From assembly GCA_021778315.1 (NCBI GenBank), contig JAJYCQ010000005.1, positions 9,166-73,165 on the forward strand: a stretch of DNA of 64,000 nucleotides. The letters are read 5' to 3'. The position numbers and the translations under genes were made by a program. Positions 28,182 through 37,041 of the stretch are shown here, piece after piece; the stretch's first letter is position 1, and each line of letters starts with the position of its first letter. The notes under the pieces were generated by a model that saw only the letters and a list, made by a program, of their open reading frames with translations, did no database searches and was not told the DNA's origin. Origin of the DNA: Acidobacteriota bacterium (lineage in GTDB: Bacteria; Acidobacteriota; Terriglobia; Terriglobales; Acidobacteriaceae).

Positions 28182-29330
28182 CTACTTCGTAGTCGACGCT
28201 CCGGCTGGTGCTTTCCCCGCGCCCGTGCCATCTGTCTTGGGGAAATATCCCGTGCGAGTCCGCACCTCCAGCCCCTTATATCCCTTGGCCTTGGCCTCCA
28301 CATGGATCGTCCGGTATCCTCCGACCGAAGGCGGCTTCGACGAGTGATATTCAATCGTGTACTGCGCTCGGATATCCGCCGCCACCTCCTGCGCAATCCC
28401 GTCCACTTCTCTCAGCGACTTCGGGAAGAAAGCCAGCCCGCCCGTCTGATTCGCCAGCTCGGTCAGCACCTCGCGCGAGTGCCTCGCCTCGCCATGGCTC
28501 ACGTCGTCGCCAAACAGCAGCCCGATGCAATAAATCGCCGGGCCATCCAGGTCCTGCACGCGCCGGATCGTCGCCTCCAGCGTCGCACTCGACGCGTTAT
28601 CGTCGCCATCGGTCACGATCAGTAATACCTGCTTGGATCGCTTCGCATTCTTGGACAGATAGTCCGCCGACGCGATCACCGCGTCATACAGCGCCGTCCC
28701 TCCGCTCGATTTGATGTAGCTCAAACCCTGCTGCAGCTTCGGAATGCTGTCGGTAAAGTCCTGGTCGATATACGCCTCGGAGCTGAAGTCCACCAGGAAC
28801 GCCTCGTCCTTCGGGTTCGACAACTTCACCAGGTTCAACGACGCCGCATCCACCGACGCCCGCTTGTCATACATCGACCCCGAACTGTCGATCAAAATTC
28901 CCAGCGACACCGGAAGATCCTCATGCCGGAACCCCACAATCTTCTGCAGCACGCCGTCCTCATACACATGAAACGCGTCCTCAGGCAGCGAGTCGACCGC
29001 GTGTCCCGTGGCATCGATCACCGACGCCTCCAGCCGCACCTCGGACGCATCCGCGCGCAGCGTAAACCGACCGTCTTCCTTGGTAATCACGCCTGCCTGC
29101 GGAGGAATCACGACCGTCGCAGCGGGAACTCCCCCCGTGTCCGGCGATGGCACCGGATCCGAATCCTGCGTCAGCGTCGCGGCATTGCGCGTCTGCACTG
29201 TAGGCTTCTGCGCCGCCGCGCTCTGGCTCGCCGGCGCCTGCGCCGCAACCACCTTCGGCCCGCCCGCTACCTGCACGGCAAGTACGACCATCCCTGCAAT
29301 CCCGATCCAACCTCTACAGCGATGGTGCAT
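28182..29330 (-). CDS. Secreted VWFA-related protein, acidobacterial type
   Basis: 382-residue exported protein of unknown function. A signal peptide (WIGIAGMVVLAVQVAGGPKV) is followed by a low-complexity Ala/Gln/Pro stretch, a beta region (RLEASVIDATGHAVDSLPED) and a von Willebrand A domain (about residues 150-330). The MIDAS metal-site motif is ILIDSSGSMYDKR and the later conserved part is LLIVTDGDDNASSATLEAT. This layout matches the acidobacterial VWFA-related family (TIGR03436), present in many copies in Terriglobia. It is the first gene of its minus-strand run and is divergent from hppA across 418 bp. Partners cannot be inferred. Confidence 0.88.
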   Translation of the reverse strand: MHHRCRGWIGIAGMVVLAVQVAGGPKVVAAQAPASQSAAAQKPTVQTRNAATLTQDSDPVPSPDTGGVPAATVVIPPQAGVITKEDGRFTLRADASEVRLEASVIDATGHAVDSLPEDAFHVYEDGVLQKIVGFRHEDLPVSLGILIDSSGSMYDKRASVDAASLNLVKLSNPKDEAFLVDFSSEAYIDQDFTDSIPKLQQGLSYIKSSGGTALYDAVIASADYLSKNAKRSKQVLLIVTDGDDNASSATLEATIRRVQDLDGPAIYCIGLLFGDDVSHGEARHSREVLTELANQTGGLAFFPKSLREVDGIAQEVAADIRAQYTIEYHSSKPPSVGGYRTIHVEAKAKGYKGLEVRTRTGYFPKTDGTGAGKAPAGASTTK

Positions 29331-29608
29331 AGTACCTCTCGCGACCTTGCTCGTTCAGCCCCCGGGACACCCCGAAGGCAGCAAAGCCGTTACTTCAATT
29401 TACGACAAGATTCGTATCGTTTGTTCTCCGTCGGAGTGTACCCGATTCCAAACCAATTCGTGTAGCTCGTCGCAGATTGCTCCGCGCCGCTCTGCTGCTT
29501 CAGACCGTTTCCCGCTCAACTGTTACCTCTGTCTGATGCCACATCGCCACATCCAAGGTGCCTGACCTCCGCCATCGACCCGCTGAGCCAGTGTCAGTAT
29601 GGGCTCGA

Positions 29609-29632
29609 AAACTCCCGCCGTCCGCGCAGGAC
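29609..29632. repeat. Dispersed repeat, GTCCGCGCAGGAC family, copy 1
   Basis: 24 bases identical to 43023-43046. Its 3' part is an imperfect palindrome, GTCC-GCGCA-GGAC. Shorter matches lie at 39496-39512 (inside the porin gene) and 40964-40978. It sits immediately upstream of the hppA -35 box. Confidence 0.75.
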
Positions 29633-29635
29633 CCG

Positions 29636-29664
29636 TTGACCCTGCGGTGGGCGTGTGCTCTAAT
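29636..29664 (+). promoter_or_regulatory. Promoter of hppA
   Basis: TTGACC (29636-29641), a 17-base spacer and TCTAAT (29659-29664) form a good housekeeping-sigma promoter. The start of transcription would be near 29671, giving a leader of about 78 bases before the ATG. Confidence 0.65.
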
Positions 29665-29748
29665 TCGCGCGTTCATAAAATTGCACTTTTTTTGTTTCTG
29701 AGGTAGCACCATCCACTTTAAGACACGTACCAGGAGGAGCATCCTTCC

Positions 29749-32085
29749 ATGAATTTCGCAGCAGTCGCGGCAATTGTCTTCAGTTTTCAAGATGTCCAGT
29801 CCAGTACCTCGGACGCCACCCAAACGGTCGTCAACAGCAGTGACAACATCTGGCTGTGGATCGCTCTCGGCGTAGGCTTCGTCGCCCTCATCGCCGCCTT
29901 CATCCTCGCCCGCATCGTTCTCGCCGGCGACACCGGAACCCCCGAGATGCGCAGCATCTCCGACGCCATCCGCGAAGGTGCCGAAGCCTTCCTCTCCCGC
30001 CAGTACCGCTCCATCGGCATTATGGCCGTGGTCCTCGCCGTCGTCATCTTCCTCGGCTACCGACTCTCACCCAGCACCCACGACATCGCGACCCGCACCG
30101 TCATCAGTTTCCTCGTCGGAGCCATCTGCTCCGGCCTCGCCGGCTTCACCGGAATGTACGTGTCGATCCGCGCGAACATCCGCACCGCCTCGGCCGCGCG
30201 CAACTCATTGAACGGCGCGCTCCAATCCGCCCTGCGGGGAGGAGCCGTCACCGGCCTCGTCGTCGTTGCCCTGGCTCTCATCGGTATCGGCGTCCTGTTC
30301 CTCGCCTTCGGAGGACTCAACGATCCCCGCCACGTCGTCTATGAGCTGGTCGGCTTCGGCTTCGGGGCCTCGCTCGTCGCCCTCTTCGCCCAGCTCGGAG
30401 GAGGCATCTATACCAAGGCCGCCGACGTTGGCGCCGATCTCGTCGGCAAAGTAGAAGCCGGAATCCCCGAAGACGATCCCCGCAACCCCGCCGTCATCGC
30501 CGACCTCGTTGGCGACAACGTCGGCGACTGCGCCGGCCGTGGAGCCGACATCTTCGAGTCCACCGCCGCTGAAAACGTCGGCGCCATGATCCTCGGAGCC
30601 GCGCTCTATCCCGTCTTCGGCATCAAGGGAATCCTCTTCCCGCTCATGGTCCACGCCATCAACCTGGTCGCTTCCATCATCGGCGTCGCCATCGTCAAGA
30701 CCACCGACAACGAAGACCCGATGCGTGCCCTCAACCGCGGCTTCTACGTCACCTCCATCCTCGCCCTTGCCGGCTTCGGCGGCATCGTCTACAAGATGCT
30801 CAACGGCCCCGGTGTCCAGCCTCTCTACCTCTTCCTCTGCGGAGTCATCGGCCTGGTCACCGCCTTCCTCTTCGTCTGGATCACGCAGTACTACACCGAG
30901 AGCCAGTACCGCCCCGTCCAGTCCATCGCCGAGGCCTCGCTCACCGGCCCCGCCACCAACATCATCTCTGGCCTCGCCGTCGGTATGGAAACTCCCGCGA
31001 TGCCGGTCATCGTCATCTGCTCGGCGTTGCTGCTCAGCTATTACTTCGGCGTGAAGGGTCTCTCCGGAGTCCATCTCCCCGGAATCTCCAACTACGTCAA
31101 GGGCATCTACGGCACGGCCATCGCCACCATGGGCATGCTCTCCTGCGCCGCCTACATCCTTGCGATGGACACCTTCGGCCCCATCACCGACAACGCCGGC
31201 GGCATCATCGAAATGTCCAACCAGCCTGACTCCGTCCGCGACAAGACCGACAAGCTGGACTCCGCGGGCAACACTACCAAGGCCCTGACAAAGGGTTATG
31301 CTGTGGGCTCCGCCTCGCTCGCCGCGTTCCTCCTCTTCTCTGCGTATCTTGAGGAGATCAAGTCCCTCGTCACCGCCAAGGTAGCCGCTGCCGGCCCCGC
31401 TGGCTTCATGCCCGAAGGCTGGTCCTTCACCAACATCAACCTCGCCGAAATCCCCGTCTTCGCCGGTGCGATGCTGGGCGCTATGCTCGTCTACCTCTTC
31501 TCGTCGATGGCGATTAAAGCTGTAGGCCGCACCGCCCAGATGGTCGTCAAAGACGTTCGCGACCAGTTCCGAGAGAACCCGGGCATCATGGCCGGAACCT
31601 CCAAGCCCGACTACGCCCGCTGCGTCTCCATCGTGACGGGTGCGGCACTCAAGGAGATGGTCCTCCCCGGCATCCTCGCCGTCGGTCTGCCGGTCGCCGT
31701 CGGTCTCATCTTCCGCAACTTCAGCAGCGTCTACGGAGCCGGTTCCGAAGTCCTCACCCGCACCGGCCTGCGCAACGTTCCCTCGATCAACGGCATCCCC
31801 GTCAACCTCGGAGGAGCGACCGCCGTAGCCGGTCTGCTCATGGTCGGCACCATCTCCGGAGTCCTCCTCGCCATGCTCATGAACAACGGCGGAGGAGCCT
31901 GGGACAACGCCAAGAAGTGGATCGAAACCGGCCAGTACGGCGGCAAAAAATCTGACGCCCACAAGGCCGCCGTCGTAGGCGACACCGTAGGCGATCCCTT
32001 CAAGGACACCGCCGGCCCCAGCCTTCACGTCCTCATCAAACTCCTGGCCACGATCACCCTGGTACTGGCTCCACTCTTCCTCTAA
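29749..32085 (+). CDS. hppA: Membrane-bound proton-translocating pyrophosphatase, K+-independent type
   Basis: Couples pyrophosphate hydrolysis to cation pumping across the inner membrane. The 778 residues contain about 16 membrane helices. Substrate-site motifs are DVGADLVGKVEAGIPEDDPR (from residue 226), LVGDNVGDCAGRGADIFE, DNAGGIIEMS and GDTVGDPFKDTAGP. The subclass-determining position reads GNTTKALTKGYAVGS with Lys near residue 511. Known K+-dependent enzymes have Ala here and K+-independent H+-pumps have Lys, so an H+-pump that does not need potassium is predicted. A good promoter precedes it and a strong terminator follows, so it is monocistronic. Confidence 0.97.
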   Translation: MNFAAVAAIVFSFQDVQSSTSDATQTVVNSSDNIWLWIALGVGFVALIAAFILARIVLAGDTGTPEMRSISDAIREGAEAFLSRQYRSIGIMAVVLAVVIFLGYRLSPSTHDIATRTVISFLVGAICSGLAGFTGMYVSIRANIRTASAARNSLNGALQSALRGGAVTGLVVVALALIGIGVLFLAFGGLNDPRHVVYELVGFGFGASLVALFAQLGGGIYTKAADVGADLVGKVEAGIPEDDPRNPAVIADLVGDNVGDCAGRGADIFESTAAENVGAMILGAALYPVFGIKGILFPLMVHAINLVASIIGVAIVKTTDNEDPMRALNRGFYVTSILALAGFGGIVYKMLNGPGVQPLYLFLCGVIGLVTAFLFVWITQYYTESQYRPVQSIAEASLTGPATNIISGLAVGMETPAMPVIVICSALLLSYYFGVKGLSGVHLPGISNYVKGIYGTAIATMGMLSCAAYILAMDTFGPITDNAGGIIEMSNQPDSVRDKTDKLDSAGNTTKALTKGYAVGSASLAAFLLFSAYLEEIKSLVTAKVAAAGPAGFMPEGWSFTNINLAEIPVFAGAMLGAMLVYLFSSMAIKAVGRTAQMVVKDVRDQFRENPGIMAGTSKPDYARCVSIVTGAALKEMVLPGILAVGLPVAVGLIFRNFSSVYGAGSEVLTRTGLRNVPSINGIPVNLGGATAVAGLLMVGTISGVLLAMLMNNGGGAWDNAKKWIETGQYGGKKSDAHKAAVVGDTVGDPFKDTAGPSLHVLIKLLATITLVLAPLFL

Positions 32086-32103
32086 CTCAACTCCGCAAAA
32101 GAC

Positions 32104-32137
32104 AAAGGCCGCCGACTCATCCACGTCGGCGGCCTTT
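32104..32137. terminator. Intrinsic terminator after hppA
   Basis: A perfect 13-bp stem (AAAGGCCGCCGAC / GTCGGCGGCCTTT) with an 8-base loop begins 18 bp after the hppA stop codon. The stem ends in a short T run on the plus strand, and in A/T on both sides, so it could work in either direction. Confidence 0.88.
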
Positions 32138-32166
32138 GCATGTCGTCAAGAATGTATGGTTAGGCC

Positions 32167-33120
32167 ATGCCTCTGTCCCATAGTGCCTGCAGCCGAATCG
32201 CCCTTCTATTGTTGTACGTCGCAATCTGTCTGAGCTCGACCGCTGGAGTCGCGCAAAAAGATTCCGCCGTTCAGTCCCAGACAACGGACCAACTCGCGTT
32301 CGACGTGGCTTCAGTAAGGCCGAGCAAGGCAACCAAGCCGGACTCCAACGTTCCTCTCGGCGCCGGGAATGTCTACTCCTCAAGCAACGGTGTTTTAAGC
32401 GCGAAGAACTTTCCGCTGCTCGCGTACCTTGTATTTGCGTACAAGCTCACGGATTATCAGCAGGAAGCGATTGAGTCGACAGCATCTGATTGGGTGGTCT
32501 CAGACCGTTACACCATTGAGGCACGCACTGAGAAGCGCGATGTTACGAAAGACGAGCTGCGTCTAATGATGCGCTCGCTGCTGGCGGAACGGTTCAAGCT
32601 GGCCGTTCACTACGAGAAGCGAAAGGTGCGCGTCTTTGCCCTCAAACTGATCAAAGTCGACACGCTGGGACCGAAGCTGCAGCCGCATCCGAATGGAGCT
32701 ACCTGTTCGGACCCATCTCTTAAGTCGACAGATGCCAACGACAAACCTGTTGCATTGCCTTTGCAGCCCTTGAAGGGCGGATTTCCCACTGTCTGCAATG
32801 GGATTCTTGGACTGCCCGCCAGCGCTCCAGACCGCTATAGCTTCGGCGCAGCCGACGTTCCCATGAGTCTGATTGCAAGCGCGTTATCAAGCTGGGGGGA
32901 TCTCGGCCGCCCCGTTGTCGATCAGACCGGCCTTCCTGGTAAGTACGACTTCGTCCTCGACTTCACTCCAGACCCACGACCTTCCTACGCGACCATAGAT
33001 TCCGGAGGCCCCGGCTTTCAGGAGGCTCTGAAACTTCAGCTAGGACTTCGGCTGGAAGCAGAACGAGCGCCCGTTGAGTTTGTGGTGATCGACCACGTGG
33101 AACGTCCCGATGAGAACTGA
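32167..33120 (+). CDS. TIGR03435 family exported protein
   Basis: 317-residue protein of the soil-associated TIGR03435 family, whose function is unknown. A signal peptide (RIALLLLYVAICLSSTAGVA) precedes the family core: FDVASVRPSKATK, NFPLLAYLVFAYKL, SDWVVSDRYTIEARTEKRD, ELRLMMRSLLAERFKLAVHY and the C-terminal PVVDQTGLPGKYDFVLDFTP followed by LQLGLRLEAERAPVEFVVID. Families like this are expanded in Acidobacteria, often with many paralogues. A second, quite different member lies at 34383. GC content is lower than in the flanking genes. It is probably transcribed alone, between the hppA terminator and the promoter of the BNR gene. Confidence 0.92.
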   Translation: MPLSHSACSRIALLLLYVAICLSSTAGVAQKDSAVQSQTTDQLAFDVASVRPSKATKPDSNVPLGAGNVYSSSNGVLSAKNFPLLAYLVFAYKLTDYQQEAIESTASDWVVSDRYTIEARTEKRDVTKDELRLMMRSLLAERFKLAVHYEKRKVRVFALKLIKVDTLGPKLQPHPNGATCSDPSLKSTDANDKPVALPLQPLKGGFPTVCNGILGLPASAPDRYSFGAADVPMSLIASALSSWGDLGRPVVDQTGLPGKYDFVLDFTPDPRPSYATIDSGGPGFQEALKLQLGLRLEAERAPVEFVVIDHVERPDEN

Positions 33121-33177
33121 TCGGAACAAAAACCCGCCCGCCGCGATTCCCTCGTGAAAGATCGCGCAAACCTTTTC

Positions 33178-33208
33178 TTGCCGACCGCGCGTCTTTCCCC
33201 GCTATACT
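33178..33208 (+). promoter_or_regulatory. Possible promoter of the BNR-repeat gene
   Basis: TATACT (33203-33208) is a strong -10 box. TTGCCG (33178-33183) is a fair -35 but the spacer is 19 bases. The ATG lies 50 bases after the -10, preceded by AAAGGAG at a good distance. Confidence 0.45.
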
Positions 33209-33258
33209 GATCCGCGACGCAGATCGACACTCCACTCCTCCTCCCAAAGGAGCCCGCC

Positions 33259-34386
33259 ATGTCCTCCGTTCGCCTCCTCATCGGCACCCGCAAAGGCGCC
33301 TTCGTTCTCACCTCCGACGGCACGCGCAAATCCTGGAAGATCGACGGCCCCCACTTCCCCGGCTGGGAACTCTACCACCTCAAGGGCTCGCCCGTTGACC
33401 CGAACCGCATCTACGCCTCGCAGACTTCGGGCTGGTTCGGGCAAATCATCCAACGCTCCGACGACGGCGGCGCAACATGGAACCCCGTCAACAACCAGTT
33501 CACCTACGACGGCGTCCCCGGCACCCACCAGTGGTACGACGGCACGCCACACCCCTGGGAGTTCAAGCGAGTCTGGCACCTCGAGCCCTCGCTCACTGAC
33601 CCCGACACCGTCCTCGCCGGAGCTGAAGACGCCGCCCTCTTCAAGTCCACCGACGGCGGAGCCAGTTGGCAGGAACTCTCCGGCCTTCGCACCAACGCCA
33701 CTGCCGCCGGCTGGACTCCCGGCGCCGGAGGAATGTGCCTCCACACGATCCTCCTCGACCCCACCAACCCCGACCGCATCGTCATCGCCATCTCCGCGGC
33801 CGGGGCCTTTCGCACCGACGACGCAGGCAAGACCTGGAAGCCCATCAACAAGGGCCTCCACTCCAAATACATCCCCGACCCCAACGCCGAGGTCGGCCAC
33901 TGCGTCCACCACATCGCCATGAACCCGCGCACGCCCAACACCCTCTTCATGCAAAAGCACTGGGATGTCCTGCGCTCTGACGACGCGGGAGACCAGTGGA
34001 CCAAAATCAGCGGCAACCTCCCCACCGACTTCGGCTTCGTCATCGACGTGCACTCGCACCAGCCCGAGACTGTCTACGTCGTCCCCATCAAGAGCGACTC
34101 CGAGCACTTCCCCCTCGACGGCAAACTGCAGGTCTTCCGCAGCCGCACCGGAGGCAACGAGTGGGAGCCACTAACCAAAGGCCTCCCGCAGCAGGACTGT
34201 TACGTCAACATCCTTCGCGACGCCATGGCCGTCGACACCCTCTGTGATTCCAAGGAAGACTGCGGCATCTACTTCGGCACGACAGGCGGGCAAGTCTACT
34301 GCTCACCCAACGGCGGCGACACCTGGCAAGCCATCACCCACGACCTCCCCGCCGTCCTCTCCGTAGAAGCCCAAACGCTCGCATGA
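33259..34386 (+). CDS. WD40/YVTN/BNR-like beta-propeller protein
   Basis: 375-residue beta-propeller protein without a signal peptide. At least five Asp-box (S/T-x-D-x-G-x-x-W) motifs are seen: [45 protein letters not shown] and [11 protein letters not shown]. The N-terminus [20 protein letters not shown] and [20 protein letters not shown] are characteristic of a widespread uncharacterised subfamily often annotated as exo-alpha-sialidase or glycosyl hydrolase; sialidase catalytic residues cannot be confirmed. A strong ribosome binding site precedes the ATG. The 3' end overlaps the TIGR03435 gene by 4 bp (ATGA), so the two are translationally coupled. A MoaD/ThiS-like gene follows. Confidence 0.88.
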   Translation: MSSVRLLIGTRKGAFVLTSDGTRKSWKIDGPHFPGWELYHLKGSPVDPNRIYASQTSGWFGQIIQRSDDGGATWNPVNNQFTYDGVPGTHQWYDGTPHPWEFKRVWHLEPSLTDPDTVLAGAEDAALFKSTDGGASWQELSGLRTNATAAGWTPGAGGMCLHTILLDPTNPDRIVIAISAAGAFRTDDAGKTWKPINKGLHSKYIPDPNAEVGHCVHHIAMNPRTPNTLFMQKHWDVLRSDDAGDQWTKISGNLPTDFGFVIDVHSHQPETVYVVPIKSDSEHFPLDGKLQVFRSRTGGNEWEPLTKGLPQQDCYVNILRDAMAVDTLCDSKEDCGIYFGTTGGQVYCSPNGGDTWQAITHDLPAVLSVEAQTLA

Positions 34387-35168
34387 GGTCAGCATCATTG
34401 GAGTCCGGTTTCCGAAAGCATTTGCTCGTCGCATCCACGTCGCTCGCGATTGCCCTCGCGCTTTTGAACACCGGTCAGCTTTTATCGCAGACACCCCCTG
34501 CGCAGCCCTCGTCCTTTGAGGTCGCGTCCGTCCGGGCATCACCCGCCAACCACGCCTATACGTCGATCAGCCCCTCAGGGGCGGAGCGCTTCACCGCAAC
34601 CAACACATCGCTGAAGCTTTTGATCGAGCTCGCCTTCGGACTAGACGGCAACCAAGTGACCGGAAAGATTGGCTGGCTCGATTCGGCCTTTTACGACATT
34701 CAGGCCAAGCCCCCCACGGATCAGGGTCTCACCTACGAAGAGCTCCGACCGTTCCTCCAGAATCTGCTCGCCACTCGCTTTCATCTGGTGGCGCACCGAG
34801 AGACCCGGTACGTCTCCGGCTACTCCCTCGTGGTCGCCAAGGGAGGCTCAAAGCTAACCGCCGCAAAGGAAGCAACCACCGGAGGCTATATTCTCCCCAA
34901 CGGAATCAAGAATCCCGGTGCATCCATGAAGACGTTGGCCAGCATGCTCGCTATACCCGCAGGACGACCGGTCATGGACAAGACAGGCCTCACCGGAACC
35001 TACTCCATCGATCTCAAATATGCTCCCGAAGGATCCCCGGACTCGGAGTTGCCCTCCATGTTTGCAGCCCTGCAAGAACAGCTGGGGCTAAAGCTCGAGC
35101 CGCAAAAAGATGTGCCCCTCCCCGTGCTCGTAGTCGACAACGCAGATAAAGTGCCTACCCCGAATTAG
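34383..35168 (+). CDS. TIGR03435 family exported protein (second copy)
   Basis: 261-residue paralogue of the protein at 32167. A hydrophobic segment ([20 protein letters not shown]) acts as signal peptide or anchor. The core motifs are [94 protein letters not shown] and [20 protein letters not shown]. The start overlaps the BNR gene stop (ATGA), so it is translated from the same message. The role is unknown. Its position between the BNR protein and the MoaD-like protein suggests it was inserted into, or has joined, that pair. Confidence 0.9.
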   Translation: MRSASLESGFRKHLLVASTSLAIALALLNTGQLLSQTPPAQPSSFEVASVRASPANHAYTSISPSGAERFTATNTSLKLLIELAFGLDGNQVTGKIGWLDSAFYDIQAKPPTDQGLTYEELRPFLQNLLATRFHLVAHRETRYVSGYSLVVAKGGSKLTAAKEATTGGYILPNGIKNPGASMKTLASMLAIPAGRPVMDKTGLTGTYSIDLKYAPEGSPDSELPSMFAALQEQLGLKLEPQKDVPLPVLVVDNADKVPTPN

Positions 35169-35226
35169 CATCGAACTCAGCCGTACACCGGCTCTTTCAT
35201 TCCGAACGCTCACCCGCAACCACCCC

Positions 35227-35478
35227 ATGCCCATCCTCCGCATCGACCTCCCTCTTCACCTCCGCCGCCTCGCCAACATCCCCACGCACGAGCTCCCGCT
35301 CGACGTCCCCTCCCCCGTCACCATCGCCTCCATCCTCGACGCCCTCGAAGCCCGCCACCCCATGCTCCGCGGAACCATCCGCGACCACGTCACCCTCCCC
35401 ACCGACACTCCGCTCCCCGACGCCATCCTCACCGCCCGCGAGCCCCTCATCATCCTCGGAGCCATCGCCGGAGGCTAG
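35227..35478 (+). CDS. MoaD/ThiS-family ubiquitin-like protein
   Basis: 83-residue beta-grasp protein. IDLPLHLRRLANIPTHELPL, PVTIASILDALEARHPML and the end LIILGAIAGG follow the MoaD/ThiS pattern, with the exposed C-terminal Gly-Gly that is adenylated and thiocarboxylated or conjugated in the family. No E1-like (MoeB/ThiF), MoaE or JAB gene is next to it. thiG at 37457 is on the opposite strand 2 kb away, and a canonical ThiS would normally be directly beside it. This protein is therefore probably not the thiamine sulfur carrier but an orphan sulfur carrier or modifier linked to the BNR gene. Confidence 0.82.
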   Translation: MPILRIDLPLHLRRLANIPTHELPLDVPSPVTIASILDALEARHPMLRGTIRDHVTLPTDTPLPDAILTAREPLIILGAIAGG

Positions 35479-35575
35479 CTGTCAGCATCCCCACCGTCCT
35501 TTGCCCCCACCGTCGTCCTTTGCCCCCACCACGCGAAGCCTCTCGCCGTGCGCGTAGCACCCGTACAATAGAGGG

Positions 35576-36931
35576 ATGGCACGTCTGTACCCCTTCCGCG
35601 CACTCCGTTACGATCCCACCCGCGTCAACATGACCGACGTCGTCACCCAGCCCTACGACAAGATCACGCCTGCCATGCAGGACGCCTACTACGCCGCCAG
35701 CCCTTACAACCTCATCCGCGTCATCCTCGGCAAGCATCTCTCCACCGACACCGACGCCGGCGAGAACGTCTACACCCGCGCGGCCTCTACTCTGGATGGG
35801 TGGCGCGCCGAAGGCATCCTCAAAGAGGAGACCGAGCCCGCCCTCTACGGATACTCCCAGACCTACAAAGTCCCCGGCACCGAGGAGGTCCGCGAGCGCC
35901 GCGGCTTCGTCGCCCTCGGCCAGCTCTACGACTACGCCGACAAGGTCGTCTACCGCCACGAGCAGACCTTCCCCAAACACAAGTCCGACCGTCTCGCCCT
36001 CTTCAAGGCCACCCGCGCCTACTGCGAGCAGATCTACATGCTCTACTCCGACCCCACCTTCACCGCCGAGCAGGCCATCTTCGAGTCCGGAGCCGCTCCC
36101 GACCTCCAGATCACCGACGAATACGATGTCCTCCACCGCGTTTGGAAGGTCACCGACCCCACCCTCATCAACCGCGTCCTCGCCGCCATGTCCGACAAGT
36201 GGCTCCTCATCGCCGACGGCCATCACCGCTACGAAACCTCCACCACCTACATGCACGAGCGCGCCGCCCAGCTGGGCATCGACCCCAACGCGCCGCCCAC
36301 GAAATCCGACGCAGGCTTGCCGCAGCCAGCCTTCCCCGAACAAGCGATGATGATGACCTTCGTCAACATGGACGCCCCCGGCATCACCATCCTCCCCACC
36401 CATCGCGTCGCCTTCGGCCTCATCGGCTTCCACGGCCGCGAGTTCGCCGCCAAGGCCTCCGCCTACTTCACCGTCACCGAGATTGACCCTACGCCCAGCG
36501 GCCACTACCCCGGAGCCGACTCCCTCCTCCAGCGCCTCAACGACACCCCCGGCGTAGCCTTCATCGCGGCCACCCGCGACGGAGATTTCCTGCTCGTGCC
36601 GAAGCCCGAGGCCATCGCCCCGCTGCTCACCGGCCTCTCGCCCCGACAGCAGCAGCTCGACGTCACCCAGCTCCACAAAGTAGTCCTCGAAAAGCTCCTC
36701 GGCCTCAGCGAAGACACCGTCCGCGCCGGCTCCCACGTCCGCTACCTCCGCGAAGCCTCCGAGGCCCTCGCCCAGGTAGGCTGCGGCAACGCCGACGTAG
36801 CCTTCCTCATCAAGCCCGTCACCCTCGAGCAGATGCGCGACATCTCCCTCAACCTCGAAGTAATGCCCCAGAAATCCACCGACTTCTACCCCAAACTCCT
36901 AAGCGGCCTAGCCATGTACACCCTCGACTAG
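35576..36931 (+). CDS. DUF1015 family protein
   Basis: 451-residue cytoplasmic protein of uncharacterised family DUF1015. Recognisable parts are MARLYPFRALRYDP, VVTQPYDKITPAMQDAYY, YNLIRVILGKH, the central LYGYSQTYKVPGTEEVRERR, and WLLIADGHHRYETSTTYMHE (the family hallmark GHHRY). The family is often encoded near SerA/SerC in other bacteria; no such gene is here. A -10-like TACAAT (35564-35569) and GAGGG lie directly before the ATG, so transcription may start at or near the start codon. Codon use is extremely C-ending, as in the nuo operon. Confidence 0.9.
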   Translation: MARLYPFRALRYDPTRVNMTDVVTQPYDKITPAMQDAYYAASPYNLIRVILGKHLSTDTDAGENVYTRAASTLDGWRAEGILKEETEPALYGYSQTYKVPGTEEVRERRGFVALGQLYDYADKVVYRHEQTFPKHKSDRLALFKATRAYCEQIYMLYSDPTFTAEQAIFESGAAPDLQITDEYDVLHRVWKVTDPTLINRVLAAMSDKWLLIADGHHRYETSTTYMHERAAQLGIDPNAPPTKSDAGLPQPAFPEQAMMMTFVNMDAPGITILPTHRVAFGLIGFHGREFAAKASAYFTVTEIDPTPSGHYPGADSLLQRLNDTPGVAFIAATRDGDFLLVPKPEAIAPLLTGLSPRQQQLDVTQLHKVVLEKLLGLSEDTVRAGSHVRYLREASEALAQVGCGNADVAFLIKPVTLEQMRDISLNLEVMPQKSTDFYPKLLSGLAMYTLD

Positions 36932-36950
36932 GAACTCTTTGTTTTTTTGT

Positions 36951-36977
36951 TTGTCATTCCTTAGGAATCTGCTGTTT
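36951..36977. repeat. Dispersed TGTCATCC/GGATCTGC repeat, divergent copy
   Basis: TTGTCATTCCTTAGGAATCT with GC following: a palindrome (ATTCC-TTA-GGAAT) of the same type as copies at 47461, 55661, 55717, 57765, 63023 and 63082. It lies after the DUF1015 stop codon behind a T run and might act as a terminator. Confidence 0.55.
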
Positions 36978-37041
36978 GATCGTCGTGCCGGGCACTGTCT
37001 CTTTCATTCTGCTCCAAGAAGAGTTCTGCTAGCATTTGTTG

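Larger units (their letters stand above)
29331..29748. other. Divergent intergenic region between VWA gene and hppA
   Basis: No gene supported. It contains a clear plus-strand promoter for hppA (29636-29664), a copy of the dispersed GTCCGCGCAGGAC repeat (29609-29632) just upstream of it, and the hppA ribosome binding site (AGGAGG about ten bases before the ATG at 29749). A T-rich run near 29685-29700 lies in the hppA leader. I could not find a convincing promoter for the minus-strand VWA gene. Confidence 0.6.

Noticed and set aside
30205..32124. A 639-codon minus-strand frame opposite hppA
   Set aside because: Its composition (Gly/Asp/Glu/Val-rich, no motifs) mirrors the C-ending codons of hppA. 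The plus strand encodes an unmistakable H+-PPase.
35227..35478. ThiS for the nearby ThiG
   Set aside because: It is on the opposite strand 2 kb away and pairs in position with the BNR gene. It resembles MoaD-type proteins at least as much as ThiS.
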